A DNA stretch of 64,000 bases from Sclerurus mexicanus (Eukaryota; Chordata; Aves; Passeriformes; Furnariidae), in contig VWZF01002524.1 in the NCBI GenBank assembly GCA_013396755.1, positions 1 to 64,000 of the forward strand, read 5' to 3'. Positions 48,990-60,487 of this stretch are shown here, piece by piece. The position numbers were made by a program, and so were the translations under genes. The notes beneath the pieces are model-generated. The model had not been told where the DNA came from. It searched no databases and was given only the letters and a program-made list of their open reading frames with translations. The stretch's first letter is position 1. Each line of letters begins with the position of its first letter.

Positions 48990-49856
48990 TACAAATTTAT
49001 TGAGTTTTGTCAAAGTAATTTTTCAGCATTGAAAATTTCACACATATAAAACAACTTCTATGCAATAAAACCAAAGTATGGTGTTTTTTTTTTAAAATCT
49101 AAAGGAATTGCTGTGCTTTTTTTGGAACATATCATGAACCAAATTCTTCGGTTATAAAGCTGATAAAAATAAGTGATACGCCATTAGAGTTTTTTTCTTT
49201 AACACGTGAAATTCATCTCTTTGGGAAACAATATTTTTTAAAATTGTATCATGAAAGATACAGACCTGAAAAAGGATAAACAATCATACACAATGCATAA
49301 ACATTACACAGAGTAATTCAGACATTTTATAAAGAGATCTGGAAAAGTACCTAAAATAGTGATATTTATTTAGTATAAAACTTCAATAATAAAATATTGC
49401 TCATAATAAATAAGAAAACATGAGTTTCATTACCACTGTTCTCCCCTTAAAGCTCTCTTGGATGTAACATGATCAGACCTGATCAAAACTCAAATTTTTA
49501 ATTTTTCCTCTGTACGAAGGAGGCAGGTTTACGGGCTTCAGGTCATTCTTTGCTAGAAACAATTTCATTACAAACAAAACACAGAATTCATTTCAAGGCT
49601 CATGCGTAGTTATGGGGGAAAAAAAATTAATAACCCTCAAATGTGAATAAACCTTATTACAGTAGATTTTAATACCTAAAATATTTGCCCTTTTTGTTAT
49701 AAACAAAGTGGAATAAGACTTGTCATGGATTATGAATGCAAAGAGAAAGCTGCCCAAGTTCTCTCAAAAGCTTCTAAATACCTGTGCAGCTGTACTTAAT
49801 GGTTACCAAAGCTGTTAGGGACATTGGCTGTATAGGGAGACAGACACTGTATCCCT
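48990..49856 (-). other. C21orf91: Probable 3' untranslated region of C21orf91
   Basis: AT-rich sequence directly follows the TAA stop on the minus strand. Minus-strand AATAAA signals lie at 48,996-49,001 and 49,365-49,370. Either could end the transcript, so the left boundary is a guess. Confidence 0.5.
48996..49001 (-). terminator. C21orf91: Candidate polyadenylation signal of C21orf91
   Basis: TTTATT on the + strand reads AATAAA on the gene strand, about 860 bp beyond the stop codon. A nearer candidate exists at 49,365-49,370. Confidence 0.4.
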
Positions 49857-50017
49857 TTATATGGGCACATTGGACTTCATCCCTGCTCGGCCCATCTGTA
49901 GACACGGCAGTTTGGAGTAGTTCTTCAGCAGCTGCTCGATCGCGATGTGACGCACGTTGAGCTCGGAGGCCAGAGAGTCCTTTTCCTGGACTTGCTGTGT
50001 CAGCTCTTCAAACACAT
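49857..50017 (-). CDS. C21orf91: C21orf91/EURL, last coding exon
   Basis: On the minus strand a good acceptor (TTCTTGCAG) precedes ATGTGTTTGAAGAGCTGACA. With the split codon from the previous exon the frame reads DVFEELTQQVQEKDSLASEL and later HIAIEQLLKNYSKLPCLQ, ending NVPI and TAA at 49,857-49,859. This is the conserved C-terminus of the EURL family (human C21orf91, about 300 residues), a coiled-coil-rich protein named in chick for early expression in retina and lens. It encodes 52 residues plus the stop. Recognition is from memory of the family and is strong. The molecular function of the protein is not well defined. Confidence 0.96.
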
Positions 50018-51057
50018 CTGCAAGAACATCATCAGGTTAATGCACTTGGTCCCTGTACTGTCACAGAGCTAAGAAGCTGTGACAAAGAACACTAGGAAAG
50101 AGGCACAGGCATTTATTTAAATGGGCTCATCAACAAGGACACTGCTTTTTCTGGATCCAGCACAGCTTTGTATGCACGGGAAACTGAACAGGAACACTAG
50201 TTTCTTGTTTTCAGGTGACCTGAGCCAAAGTGGATCGGTTTATAACTCAAAACAAAGCTGTCTCTGGCTGTATCAGCAATAGTGTGGCCAGAAGGACCAG
50301 GGCAGTGACTGTGCCCCTGTACTCAGCACTGGTGGGGCCACACCTCAAGTGCCCTCACTACAAGAAAGACACTGAGGTGCTGGAGCAAGTCCAGAGAAGT
50401 GCAGCAGAGCTAGGGAGGGTCTGGAACACAAGTCCTGTGAGGAGCAGCTGAGGGAGCTTGTGGTGCTTAGCCTGGAGAAAAGGAGGCTCAGGTAAGATCT
50501 TTTTGCTCTCCACAACTACCTGAAACTACTCCCAGGTGGGGGTCAGTCTCTTCTCCCAGGTAAGAAGTGACAGGACAGAAGGAAACAGCCTCACGTTGCA
50601 CCAGAAGAAATTTAGAATGGATATTAAGAAATCTTCCTTAATGGAAGGGGTTGTTTAACACTGGAACAGGCTGCCTATGGCAGTGGTGGAGTCACCATCC
50701 CTTGATGGTTTAAAAAACGTAGATGTGGCACTGAGGGACATGGAGGGACATGGTTTAGTGGTGGACTTGATAGTGCTGGGTTAATGGTTGGACTTGATGA
50801 CCTAAAGTGTCTTTTCCAGCCTTAACGATTCTATGATTCCAGACAAAATCTTAAAGAAAATCCTGTGCCAGTTTGCAACATCAAAGCAGGTTACATAATA
50901 AAAGCATCTAGAAATCTCTATATATCACATTTCTATGTAAAACCAAAGATTTCAGTTCAAAAGTTAACTGATAAGAAGGCAATCAAAATTTCTTTATTTT
51001 TTTAAACCAGACTTTTTTATTACAAACCCAAAACAAAAAGTACCAAAAAATTCTCAC
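50018..51057 (-). other. C21orf91: C21orf91 last intron
   Basis: Begins GTGAGAA at its 5' end (51,057 side) and ends TTCTTGCAG. It contains a CR1 insertion in the opposite orientation to the gene. Confidence 0.9.
50255..50840 (+). mobile_element. CR1 LINE, 5'-truncated, in a C21orf91 intron
   Basis: The + strand copy has CCCCTGTACTCAGCACTGGT, then a small deletion, then AAGAAAGACACTGAGGTGCT. It ends CTTAACGATTCTATGATTCC. The frame 50,230-50,451 carries ORF2 C-terminal remnants. It is antisense to the host gene. Confidence 0.95.
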
Positions 51058-51120
51058 CCTGGATTTGCTTGAGCAGTTTTTCATTGAGTTGCTTTAACTC
51101 TCCTGGAGTCATTGTAGTCA
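51058..51120 (-). CDS. C21orf91: C21orf91/EURL, 63-bp internal coding exon
   Basis: The acceptor TTCTTGCAG precedes the exon and the donor is CAGG|GTGAGA. It encodes 20 whole codons reading TTMTPGELKQLNEKLLKQIQ plus two split codons (a leucine shared with the larger exon before it, an aspartate shared with the last exon). The content fits the start of the family's C-terminal coiled coil. Both junctions are phase 1 and match their partners exactly, so the three exons form one continuous frame. Confidence 0.95.
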
Positions 51121-54100
51121 CTGCAAGAATAAAATCTGTTATTACAACTACCAGAGTCACATAAGCATTCCTAAGTAGACTTCTATTTTCTCAAATTTTC
51201 TTCTACTGGCATCCTAATAAACAACAGATGTGTGGCAGTAAGTCAGAGGCAACATTATTTATCCACCATTTGTGGAAAGTTTGAAAATTCTCTTTTTAAT
51301 GTTGACATAGACAAGAATCTACTCCATAGGAAAGCCCCCTCTTCAATGTCAAAAAGGTGGAAATTCAAGCCCTCAAAAGAGTAGTATCCAGAATTGGATC
51401 CAGTACCAGAACCTCTTGATACATTTAAATGCTTCACCTTCCTCAGACCACAAAACATTCAATTCCCCAGTGGAATCCCGGTAAGCACATTTGTTTAACT
51501 GTGGGCAAGTGGACAATTCCAAGGTCACTTCTGCTATGTTTACAAGTCTGGAGGGAGCAGCTTCCTGACAGAATTTTCAGCATGTGGCTACCTCTTTTGG
51601 ATATCAAGTTTTGTACTTTATGCATACAAGAATAACATATACAGTTTCCACTGAGTACCTCAGTTACAGATGACGAAAAACCCTCGTTTGACACAAAGAC
51701 CAGCATATAAAAATACATTTCCTTCTATGCTCTCAGTGAGAACTAAAAAATCCTCTGCATCGTTCAAAAGCCCTTCTGTATCTCAGGTTGTGTGCATTGA
51801 TCATCCTCATAAAAAGTACATATTAAGTCTCAAAGGAGGGAACTGTGAAAGTATCCTACCCTGCCCTTGATCAACAGCAGCAAGCAGGGGAGCACTGGCT
51901 TATTTCCTAGAAATCCCTCAACCCTGCAGTGGTGGGCGCATGGTGTCACGCCTGCTGCTGAGATGCCTTGGCAGCATGGTGAAAAGCAACAATCCTCACC
52001 ACCACAGGGGGATACAGGGCACTGAAAGAGGCTTTAAGACCTTGTAATTTTAAAAAAACTGTTTTTAAAGTTTAGCTGAGCTGTTTCTGCTGCAGCTTAG
52101 CAAAGTTCTCACTGTATATTTGAGAAAAACCTACACTGCAGCTTTTTTTCAGAGATTTCCCAGTGCAGAAGGTTTCTATGTGGCAAATTTAAAGCTTAAA
52201 TTTCTGAAAAAGATGAGTTTTACCTACGCACAGGATTATTTGATTATTCTAAGCCTTCTTTTTCAAACTTGCTCACAGCTTGCAGTTGTGGGATGTTAAC
52301 TTGCTGACAGTACTGCCAAACCGAAGAAGCTGGCAATAAAACAGCCTGCTTGGTACTCAAGGCATAACCCCAGTTCAGAGTGCAACATTCACCTTCCTGC
52401 ACCATCAGCCAGGTACAGGGGTGCTCCTTCAGTTATCAATACAACTGAAAAGTCCTTTCTCACATCTTACTACTCTTTCAGTTCCATGAAAACCCTGACA
52501 GAATTTAATATAGTAATTGAAAGTTAAATATTTCAAGACTCCCCCCTCCTTTTACACCTTGTGGTAGGATGTTACTTCCTATTTCTTCAGTATTTTCATC
52601 AACACTTTATCAGCTAGCAGACAGGCTGGTTCACACATTTCATGTGTGTGTTTTGGGACATGACTGTTTCATGTCACACTATTCTGACACATAAGGGAAA
52701 GGTAAAAGGAACAGAAGACTGAATTTAAATGATAAAATATTAATCTATCCATAGCTGAGGTAAATCAAAGAAATACTGGTCAAGCTATTTACAATTACGT
52801 TAATAACTTTTTCAGTAGACAGCTATGTCATTATAGTGGAAGTACTGCAATAAAGCAGTCTGACTAACCTTTCATTTAACATGTAAACTTTATATATAAT
52901 CATAGAGTCTCCAAATGAATGTCTTTTGAACGTAAATACTGCATAATACAAGGAAAAATGCCTCAAAAGTGCACTATGGAGTCATAACAGAAGAAAAAAC
53001 CCCCTTTTATTGTGCTCAAAGCAGCTTTATGTACCCCTGTCCCAAAACACAGATCAGAGAGATAAATTCCAAGTCACTAACTTCAGTCAGACAACCCCAT
53101 AAACCAGGTCAAGCTTTCATAATTTCCCTGTTAACTGCTCTCCTGATTTATGCAATCCCAATTTATGACTCCAGCAAGACAGGTGGTCAAACTGCCCAAT
53201 GTATCTGCTTTGATTTATGGCTTTAAGGCTACTCATTCACCACAAATGCAACATGACACACCATACAGCAGTTAAGTCTTACAAATAATGAGAAATGACT
53301 CAACTTTGCAAGGACAGATTTGTCAGTTTATTAAAAAAATGGGAGCCTAAAGAAGCCAATTCCAGTATCTGTTCTCACTCCGTCTTCTAACATTCCAAAT
53401 TCCATTATTACCTTGCTTTTCACCACCTGTTTTTCAATGGAATATTTTGTTTTCTTTCTCAGGTCTTCTGAAATTCAGAAACCATCTCCAATTACTTTCT
53501 TCCTCTACAAAAGTAAGAGTGGATGTACTTCCATTTAGGACCAAGTGCTGTTCTAAAGTAAGGATGGTAACTGCAGATATGTGTAGGAATCTAGACCTAA
53601 TACAGTTCATGCAGGCTGATTCCAGAAACGCTAGAATATCCTAGATTTTCCTAAAGATTTCTTCTAGTGACCTTATTCTTAAGTAACGGGAAAACTTATT
53701 TTCTGTTATTTTCAATATCACCACAGTCATCAGAAAATTACTCAGGTCTACTGCTACAGCCTTTAAGAAGACATGGTGGCACAAAGTTATTCCCATTTTC
53801 TTGTGCTCAATAAACAGAAAAACAAATCCAGTAAAATGCACAAGGAAAGTCTGTTACTATTAAGAACGTTTCACTTTTTAGGTTATTTCACAAGTTTGCT
53901 CTGCTCCCTTACCTCTAATTTCCCCTGTTGCTTAGGGCAGCTCTCTCTAAAATATAACTTAGGGCACTGCACAATTTCAGTAAGAGAGATTTGCAGGAGC
54001 CGAGTAACCTCCACAGACAGGGCTGTGCAACTCCCAGGAATGACATACTGAAGTGGCCTTTTTTACATAAATTAGATGTGTCTTGTGTAACACTGGGGTA

Positions 54101-54270
54101 GAGCTAAGAGGAAAATTAAAAACATCAACCAAACCTTCCACATTATTTGCTTGGCCTTTTTCTTCACAGAGTTTACATTCTGGATTTCAGGATAAGAATT
54201 AATGCTTTGTGGAGACATTAAGTGGTCACATAAAAATGCCCTTGTTGTGTGTAAATAGATAAATACTCAC
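51121..54270 (-). other. C21orf91: C21orf91 intron
   Basis: Runs from GTGAGTATT (donor at 54,270) to TTCTTGCAG. I recognise no repeat or other gene in its ~3.1 kb. Confidence 0.9.
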
Positions 54271-54786
54271 GTTCTTCCTTGCTGTATTGAGGATGCCTCC
54301 TATGAACACTGGCAAGTGAATCACCTTCAGCTTTTTCAGTTTTCTGGACCTGGTTGTGCTTAGACCACAAAACACTGCTGCAACAGAAGGTAGCACCGAG
54401 TCTGAAATCAGGGGATTCTCTTTGTTCCAGAAGAGTTTGTGAGCAGCTTGAGAAGCCTCCGGACTTCCCATCTATCCATTTTGCGGAGTATCTAGGTACT
54501 GGGGAGTCGAACTGCGGGAGTAATTTTCTATCAGTCTGATGTCTGAAGCTAAAAAGCTGGTGTTGGGATGTTTTTGAGCTTTCAGAATCAGAGTCTAAAT
54601 CCTTGTTTTGTGCGTACTGTATGATCCAGTTAATTTTTTTGCTCAAGATATTTTTTACTTCTGCATATGGACTTTTAGAGAGCTTTGATCGTGGACAGTC
54701 CTGATTTGCTATTAAGTGGAATTTTTCAAAGCAGTCTCTGTGCCCCCTTAAAGATCTTGTATGCAGAAGATCTGACTTTGGTACTC
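54271..54786 (-). CDS. C21orf91: C21orf91/EURL, large internal coding exon
   Basis: A 516-bp exon lies between acceptor TATCTTTACAG and donor GAAC|GTGAGT. It encodes about 172 residues without a stop. The frame starts VPKSDLLHTRSLRGHRDCFE, continues with ILSKKINWIIQYAQNKDLDS and PQFDSPVPRYSAKWIDG, and ends HPQYSKEEL across the splice. This is the central part of the EURL family and matches human C21orf91 closely in my memory of it, with a few residues missing in the region after DF(R/G)L. The Cys-rich N-terminus (about 43 residues in human) must come from an exon further upstream. The entry junction is phase 1 (G split before GA GTA CCA). Confidence 0.96.
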
Positions 54787-55397
54787 CTGTAAAGATACAA
54801 CAGAAAAAATGTCACTTACTGTGTACTCAGCTGATTTTTTAAAATATTTACTCACAAGCAACCAAGAAAACAAAAACTTAAGTGATGCTTTCCTACTAAC
54901 AGTCTTGTCACTGAAGCAAACAAAGTTATTTCATGGTTTAAAATTTTTGAAGTTCCACTCAGTCTCAAGTCCTTGGCATACAAAGTATTTTGCACACCAT
55001 CGTCTCCAGTGTAGGACTTCAGCATGTGCCTCCTGGGTGGTAACACAGATTAAGCAAACTGCTAACTCACACTGCATCAACCCTACATGCAAGTGTATAA
55101 GCTGTAGAAGTAAAATAAACCCAACTGTATATCAGCAAGTTCTACAGAATGATATTGAAGAGCATTTTGACAGCACTCGTACACGTTCCCATCTTCTATG
55201 CATAACGTTATGAGCCATCTGCTCAACAAATACTGCAGGGTGCAGGCTTGTCTCATCCGAGTGGTCAAACATAACTCAGATTTCACTTACAGTTTATTAT
55301 TTTGGACTGGTACAAGCTTGCAGCCTTGCTAGAGAAGCAAGTTCTAATACTGTTGATACTTGCCAACATTAAACTGTTCTGAAATTCATTTCGCATG

Positions 55398-56265
55398 TGC
55401 TGGTTTTGGCTGGGATAGAGTTAATTTTCATCACAGTCTAGTACAGGGCTGTGCTGTGGATTTGTGCTGAAAACAATGTTTGCATTTTTGCTGAGCAGAG
55501 CTTGCACAGAGTCAAGGCCTTTTTTGCCTCTCACACCACCCTGAGTGGGATGGGGCTGCACAAGGCGATAGGAAGGGACACAGTTGGGACAGCTGATGCC
55601 AACTGACCCAAGGGATATTCCACACCATATGGTGGCATGCTCAGCATATAAAGCTGGGGGAAGGAGGAGGAAGGGAGGACTGTTTGGAGTAATGACATTT
55701 GTCTTCCCAAGTCACCGTCACGCGTGATGGGGCCCTGTTCTCCTGGGGATGGCTGAACACCTGCCTGCCAATGGAAAGCAGTGAATTAATTCCTATGTTT
55801 GCTTTCCTTGTGTGAGTGAGCAGCTTTTGCCTTCCCTATGAAANTGCCTCTCACACCACCCTGAGTGGGATGGGGCTGCACAAGGCGATAGGAAGGGACA
55901 CAGTTGGGACAGCTGATGCCAACTGACCCAAGGGATATTCCACACCATATGGTGGCATGCTCAGCATATAAAGCTGGGGGAAGGAGGAGGAAGGGAGGAC
56001 TGTTTGGAGTAATGACATTTGTCTTCCCAAGTCACCGTCACGCGTGATGGGGCCCTGTTCTCCTGGGGATGGCTGAACACCTGCCTGCCAATGGAAAGCA
56101 GTGAATTAATTCCTATGTTTGCTTTCCTTGTGTGAGTGAGCAGCTTTTGCCTTCCCTATGAAACTGTCTTTGCCTCAACCTACGAGTTGAGATTCTCACT
56201 GCAGGGCAGGAAGCGAGTGAGCAGCTGTGTGGGGCTGATTTGCTGGCTGGGCTTAAACCACAACA
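55398..56265 (+). mobile_element. ERVL-type solo LTR with duplicated middle
   Basis: It starts TGCTGGTTTTGGCTGGGATA and ends GGCTTAAACCACAACA. I recognise it as a common bird LTR family that has TATAAAGCTGGGGGAAG and a CACGCGTGATGG block. The TATA box occurs at 55,647-55,652 and again at 55,967-55,972, because 55,525-55,843 is repeated exactly at 55,845-56,163 around the N at 55844. Without one copy the LTR is 548 bp. No internal retroviral sequence is present. Adjacent 5-bp flanks (GCATG / TCATT) do not match, so the target duplication has decayed or my left boundary is off. It lies antisense to C21orf91. Confidence 0.9.
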
Positions 56266-59200
56266 TCATTTAAGATGGATGTTTATTCTCCTCTTTCCTT
56301 GTCCTCCTCAAATAGCTGCATCAGGTAACTTAAACACGAAGCAACTGATAGTGATTGACAGGTTGAAAAGGAACACAATCTGTGAAGATCTACAGTTTGT
56401 GAGTGAACACAGACGATATGAGAAATTACTATTTCAGAAAGTTAATAGTACCCCAGTACAAAATTACTTTCGACAACTTCAGGGGATATTTATTTTTCTT
56501 CAGATTCACCTACACAGTAGATTCAGAATCCAAGCCCAGAGTACTGAACAGTTTGACATTCATCTCAAAACCTAGTATACTACTTGGGAGGTTTCCACTA
56601 TAATGAAAACCAATTCTGTCAAACAAGTTCCTCATTGCAAATAACAATAATATACCTGTGAACCACTGGTTGATTGTTCAATGCCAGAGTATTTAAATCA
56701 ACATATGATAATGTAATTTGATTTTTGAAATTAGGCAACATCAACCAAACTGCAGCCATTTTACCTTTCAGCACATAAAACTGATTAAAATAAAACCCAT
56801 GAAATGCAATAGATAAAATCTGGTAACAAGCAATTAGCAGAAAACTGCATGTCCAAATTCTCAATTATATCTGACTTACTCTCCTCCGTTCTTGTAAACT
56901 TAAAGACTCTGACTCCAAACGACTAACAAATGATACACTGTTTTTTTAAGTTACCAAAAGGCACAAAACTCCAAACTAGTCTCAAAACTAAGCTACAAAG
57001 GTAAAGTTCTTAACATGAAACTAATGAAAACAAATCCAAACCCTTCATTTTGATTATCTCTCTGGTAACTGGTGCTTGAATTTGGGGAGTTCAAATACTG
57101 TGATTAGCTATTATAAATTGTTGATTTTCCACTGTCTGGGTAGCTCTGAAAGTCAAGTGTGTTACTGTTCTGGTTGTTTCTAAGAGTATACACAATTCAT
57201 GGGGCAAAATGTCTAAAAGCGTGGAAACTGAAGAACAGTGGTGGAATTTATTTTGCTCTTGGTAGCAGAGGAAAAAAGGTCATGAAAACAGATGTTCCTT
57301 CAGTTCATAACTTTTAGAAGAAACAAAACCCACATACTAACCAGAGGCACCTTTTAAGGAGGAACTTCTAGAGCCAAGTACAAAGACAGATGATTCCTTC
57401 ACCAGGCACAGTCAAGATTCTCACCCTACACCTCAAAACAGTTTTCAACCTCTTTCAGCAAACAGACGTTCACTAACTTTTCTCAAGCTTTACATGATCT
57501 ACAGCTAACTTGCAATGTTATTTTCCTTCTCTATCTTTACAGAGGCTTGAAAAAAACCCCACATAAACATTTCTGGTGAAAACAAGAAAAGACAGGTCAT
57601 TTGTTTTCATGACTTATCAGCACTATTCAAACAGAGCAAGTCTGCTTAACTCGAGTAGCATGACTGAAACATTAAATCTTTAAGCCATGAAGTGAGAGCA
57701 AACACTGTCAAGTGAAGTTATAAGGCAAATATATTCACTACACTGCAAGCCCTACAAAACCAGAGTGATTTGTTCAATGTTATTTGCTTTACACGAGTGA
57801 TTCTTCAACATTCTTCACTGCTGCTGCTGCTCATAGTGCTTTCTTTTAGTTACAGAAAACATCATAAGATTGGCTGAAAAACACATTATGCACAATTTTC
57901 TAGACAATTATGCCCTGGAAGCCACTAATGACTGGACTAAGAAGAAAGAATGAACCCAATGTCTTCTGATCACGGAACAGAGTAATCCTGTCTGAAGCAA
58001 GTATTTGAAGAATTGGTGAAGAAGACCGAGGAAAACTGCAGAAAGTACAGTCAGTAAATCTGGGCAAATGCAGTTCTGCAAAGTCTGTTTCTAGTTCACA
58101 GCCACCAAGAGGTACGAACATCCAGTTTGCTCTTGGGAAACCACCTTTCTCTCAATTCAAAAGTCAAACATACCCACTAAGTTTTTACTTCCTTATCTTC
58201 TCCTGCACCTCCTCCTTCCCCAAAACTAGGAAAAGGACCACTGCCCTTTTTCTATGAAAAACAGGAAAAACAAAATTAATTACAAGTTGAATGAAGGGCT
58301 CCTAGAGCTGGTTCCAGAGGCCCAGGGTCTCAGAGTCAGCAGCTCAGCCTGGCACATCTGAGGAAGCAGGTCAGGCTACATTTCCTTCTGTATACACACT
58401 ATTACTTCTGAGGCAATCACAAAAGAAACACCTGCACAACAAATGACAAAATACTGCAGTATCACTTAAAACCCAGTAATTTCTTTGAGGCTGCTTCATT
58501 ATTTCAATGAGAATAAATGCTACTTGTCCAATAGGACCAGTGTGAAACCACACAAAACAGCCAACACATAAGTTGTTACACAAAGAAAGAACAGGTGCAG
58601 CATGACATTATGAAGCCTCATCTGAATTTTATGTCCAAGTCATAAGCTCAAGGTTACTCAAGTCTTTCCTTCTGACAATTTTATCTTTTAAGAGTTCTGA
58701 AAAGGGCTAACTTTCCCACTCTAGAGGCATGCTGCTCAAAGAAATCCATTTTATCAGAACTCAGTAATATTGAGTGCCTGAGATTAGCAATTATTACATA
58801 AGAAGAAAACCCATGTTATTTCAAGAGTCTGATCTTTGCTATTTTTATGCCACATATTAGCCATAATGTCCCTATTTCTGAACATAGAGCAAGTTACTGC
58901 AAAACACTTCCAGCATACAAGAATACACACACAACCCTTCTGACCAGAAATTATATCCTTCTCCTTCTCTTATTCCACTGAAAAAAACCCAAAAGTGTCT
59001 TATCTAAATACTCTTCAGAACAGTAAGGAACTGAAAATGTGCAAAACCAAACCACTTTTGTAGAGAATTGTTAACAGACCTGCCTCAGCTTCCACATGAC
59101 TGGTTTGGATTTCTTTTGTAACAAATATACACAAAAAAACCCCCCTAAAAAACAGTCAACTTCTCTTTATCCTAAGGTGACAATTAGTCCTTTCCTATTC

Positions 59201-60465
59201 AGAAAATACAAACAACATCAGCCATAACCTTCTGGAAGAGCTGAGCATCAGCAGCAGCTGCCGTGCCAGCACAAAGAGCAATCACATACCAGTATCAACA
59301 CAAGTAAGGGTACGACTCTTTGAAACAAATCCTTCTGTGTGGGCAATACCATCAGCTTTATGAGGCAGAAAAGATGCCCCTTTCTTTTTCGTAAAACTTA
59401 ATACCCCACTCAGATTACTTCACATTTTTCCGTTCATCACAACTGCAGAAAAAGCTACCAGCTGGTAAAGTGGTGTGGAGCAAGTGATATATAAAGATGA
59501 TGCAATTTAGAACATGAATTACTTTATTCAGCACTATACACAAAGAGATGAATAAATCATGGTAAGACTTCTGTGCAATACAAGAAGCAATACTATAATT
59601 TTGATAAACAGCTACTGCCAGTTCCAGGCACTTTCAAAGGGTTTCAGTTCTGTCTCAACATTCCTCTTTACCAATATTCACCTCAATCTTTCTCATTTTT
59701 TGTTTGGTTCTTCAAGTCCACAATCAATTAACATTTCCCCCACCCCCACATTTGCAAGTATGTGTACATTTGCTTCTTGTCTTATTTTCCAAGAATAGGA
59801 TTGCAGACTATGTCCAAGTATGTCCTGCCCTTGCTACTTAGAAGGAAAAAAAAACCTCTCAAAAAGCCAACAACCATCCAGAGTAGAAAAGTTTAACCTA
59901 CAGGGAAAAAAAATCCAGCAAAATTCACTAACATCTAGAAGACCATATCTAATTAACCTAAGACAAGCTCATGCCAGAGATCATTCCCCAAGTGAACAAG
60001 ATTCACAGGCTGATGCCAAACCTACAGACAAATCATAAAACAATATAAGTGCCTACTATCCATTATTTGCTTCTGATTCTAGTAACCCATGTGTCCTAGA
60101 TGAAATAAGAATATATCATTTTACTCAGCAATATCTTTGTATGTTGACTTGTAGAACGGGACTTTCTATTTAAGTACTTAATATTTAGGCAAAGAAATAT
60201 TAAAATTTCAATTTGTAACCTATGCAAGGTAGACAGTCAACATGTGTCCTTATCTGCTCCGGTGAAGCAATTTTGTAAGTAAGTGACCAGCAATCAGGCA
60301 ATTTAGTACACATTTTTTTAACTTCTAGTTATTCATAACTGTAAAGTTGCAGAGAGAAGGAAGAATATTTACCATTTAACCAGGTGTGCAAACACATCTC
60401 AATAAATTCTATCCCATTTTAAGGCATTTGCACTTGAAAGTAAATGAGTTTCCATCATAGTAATT

Positions 60466-60487
60466 TTTTGTTTGTTTGTTTGTTTTG
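60466..60487. repeat. (GTTT)n microsatellite
   Basis: Four to five GTTT units in the intron. Confidence 0.9.

Noticed and set aside
1..49000. Searched for BTG3 exons, the expected neighbour beyond the C21orf91 3' end
   Set aside because: No open frame matches the BTG/Tob domain, so the gene is presumably left of the window.
56881..56940. Minus-strand block followed by GTAAGT near 56,876
   Set aside because: The acceptor side lacks a pyrimidine tract, and its phase does not fit the C21orf91 exon.
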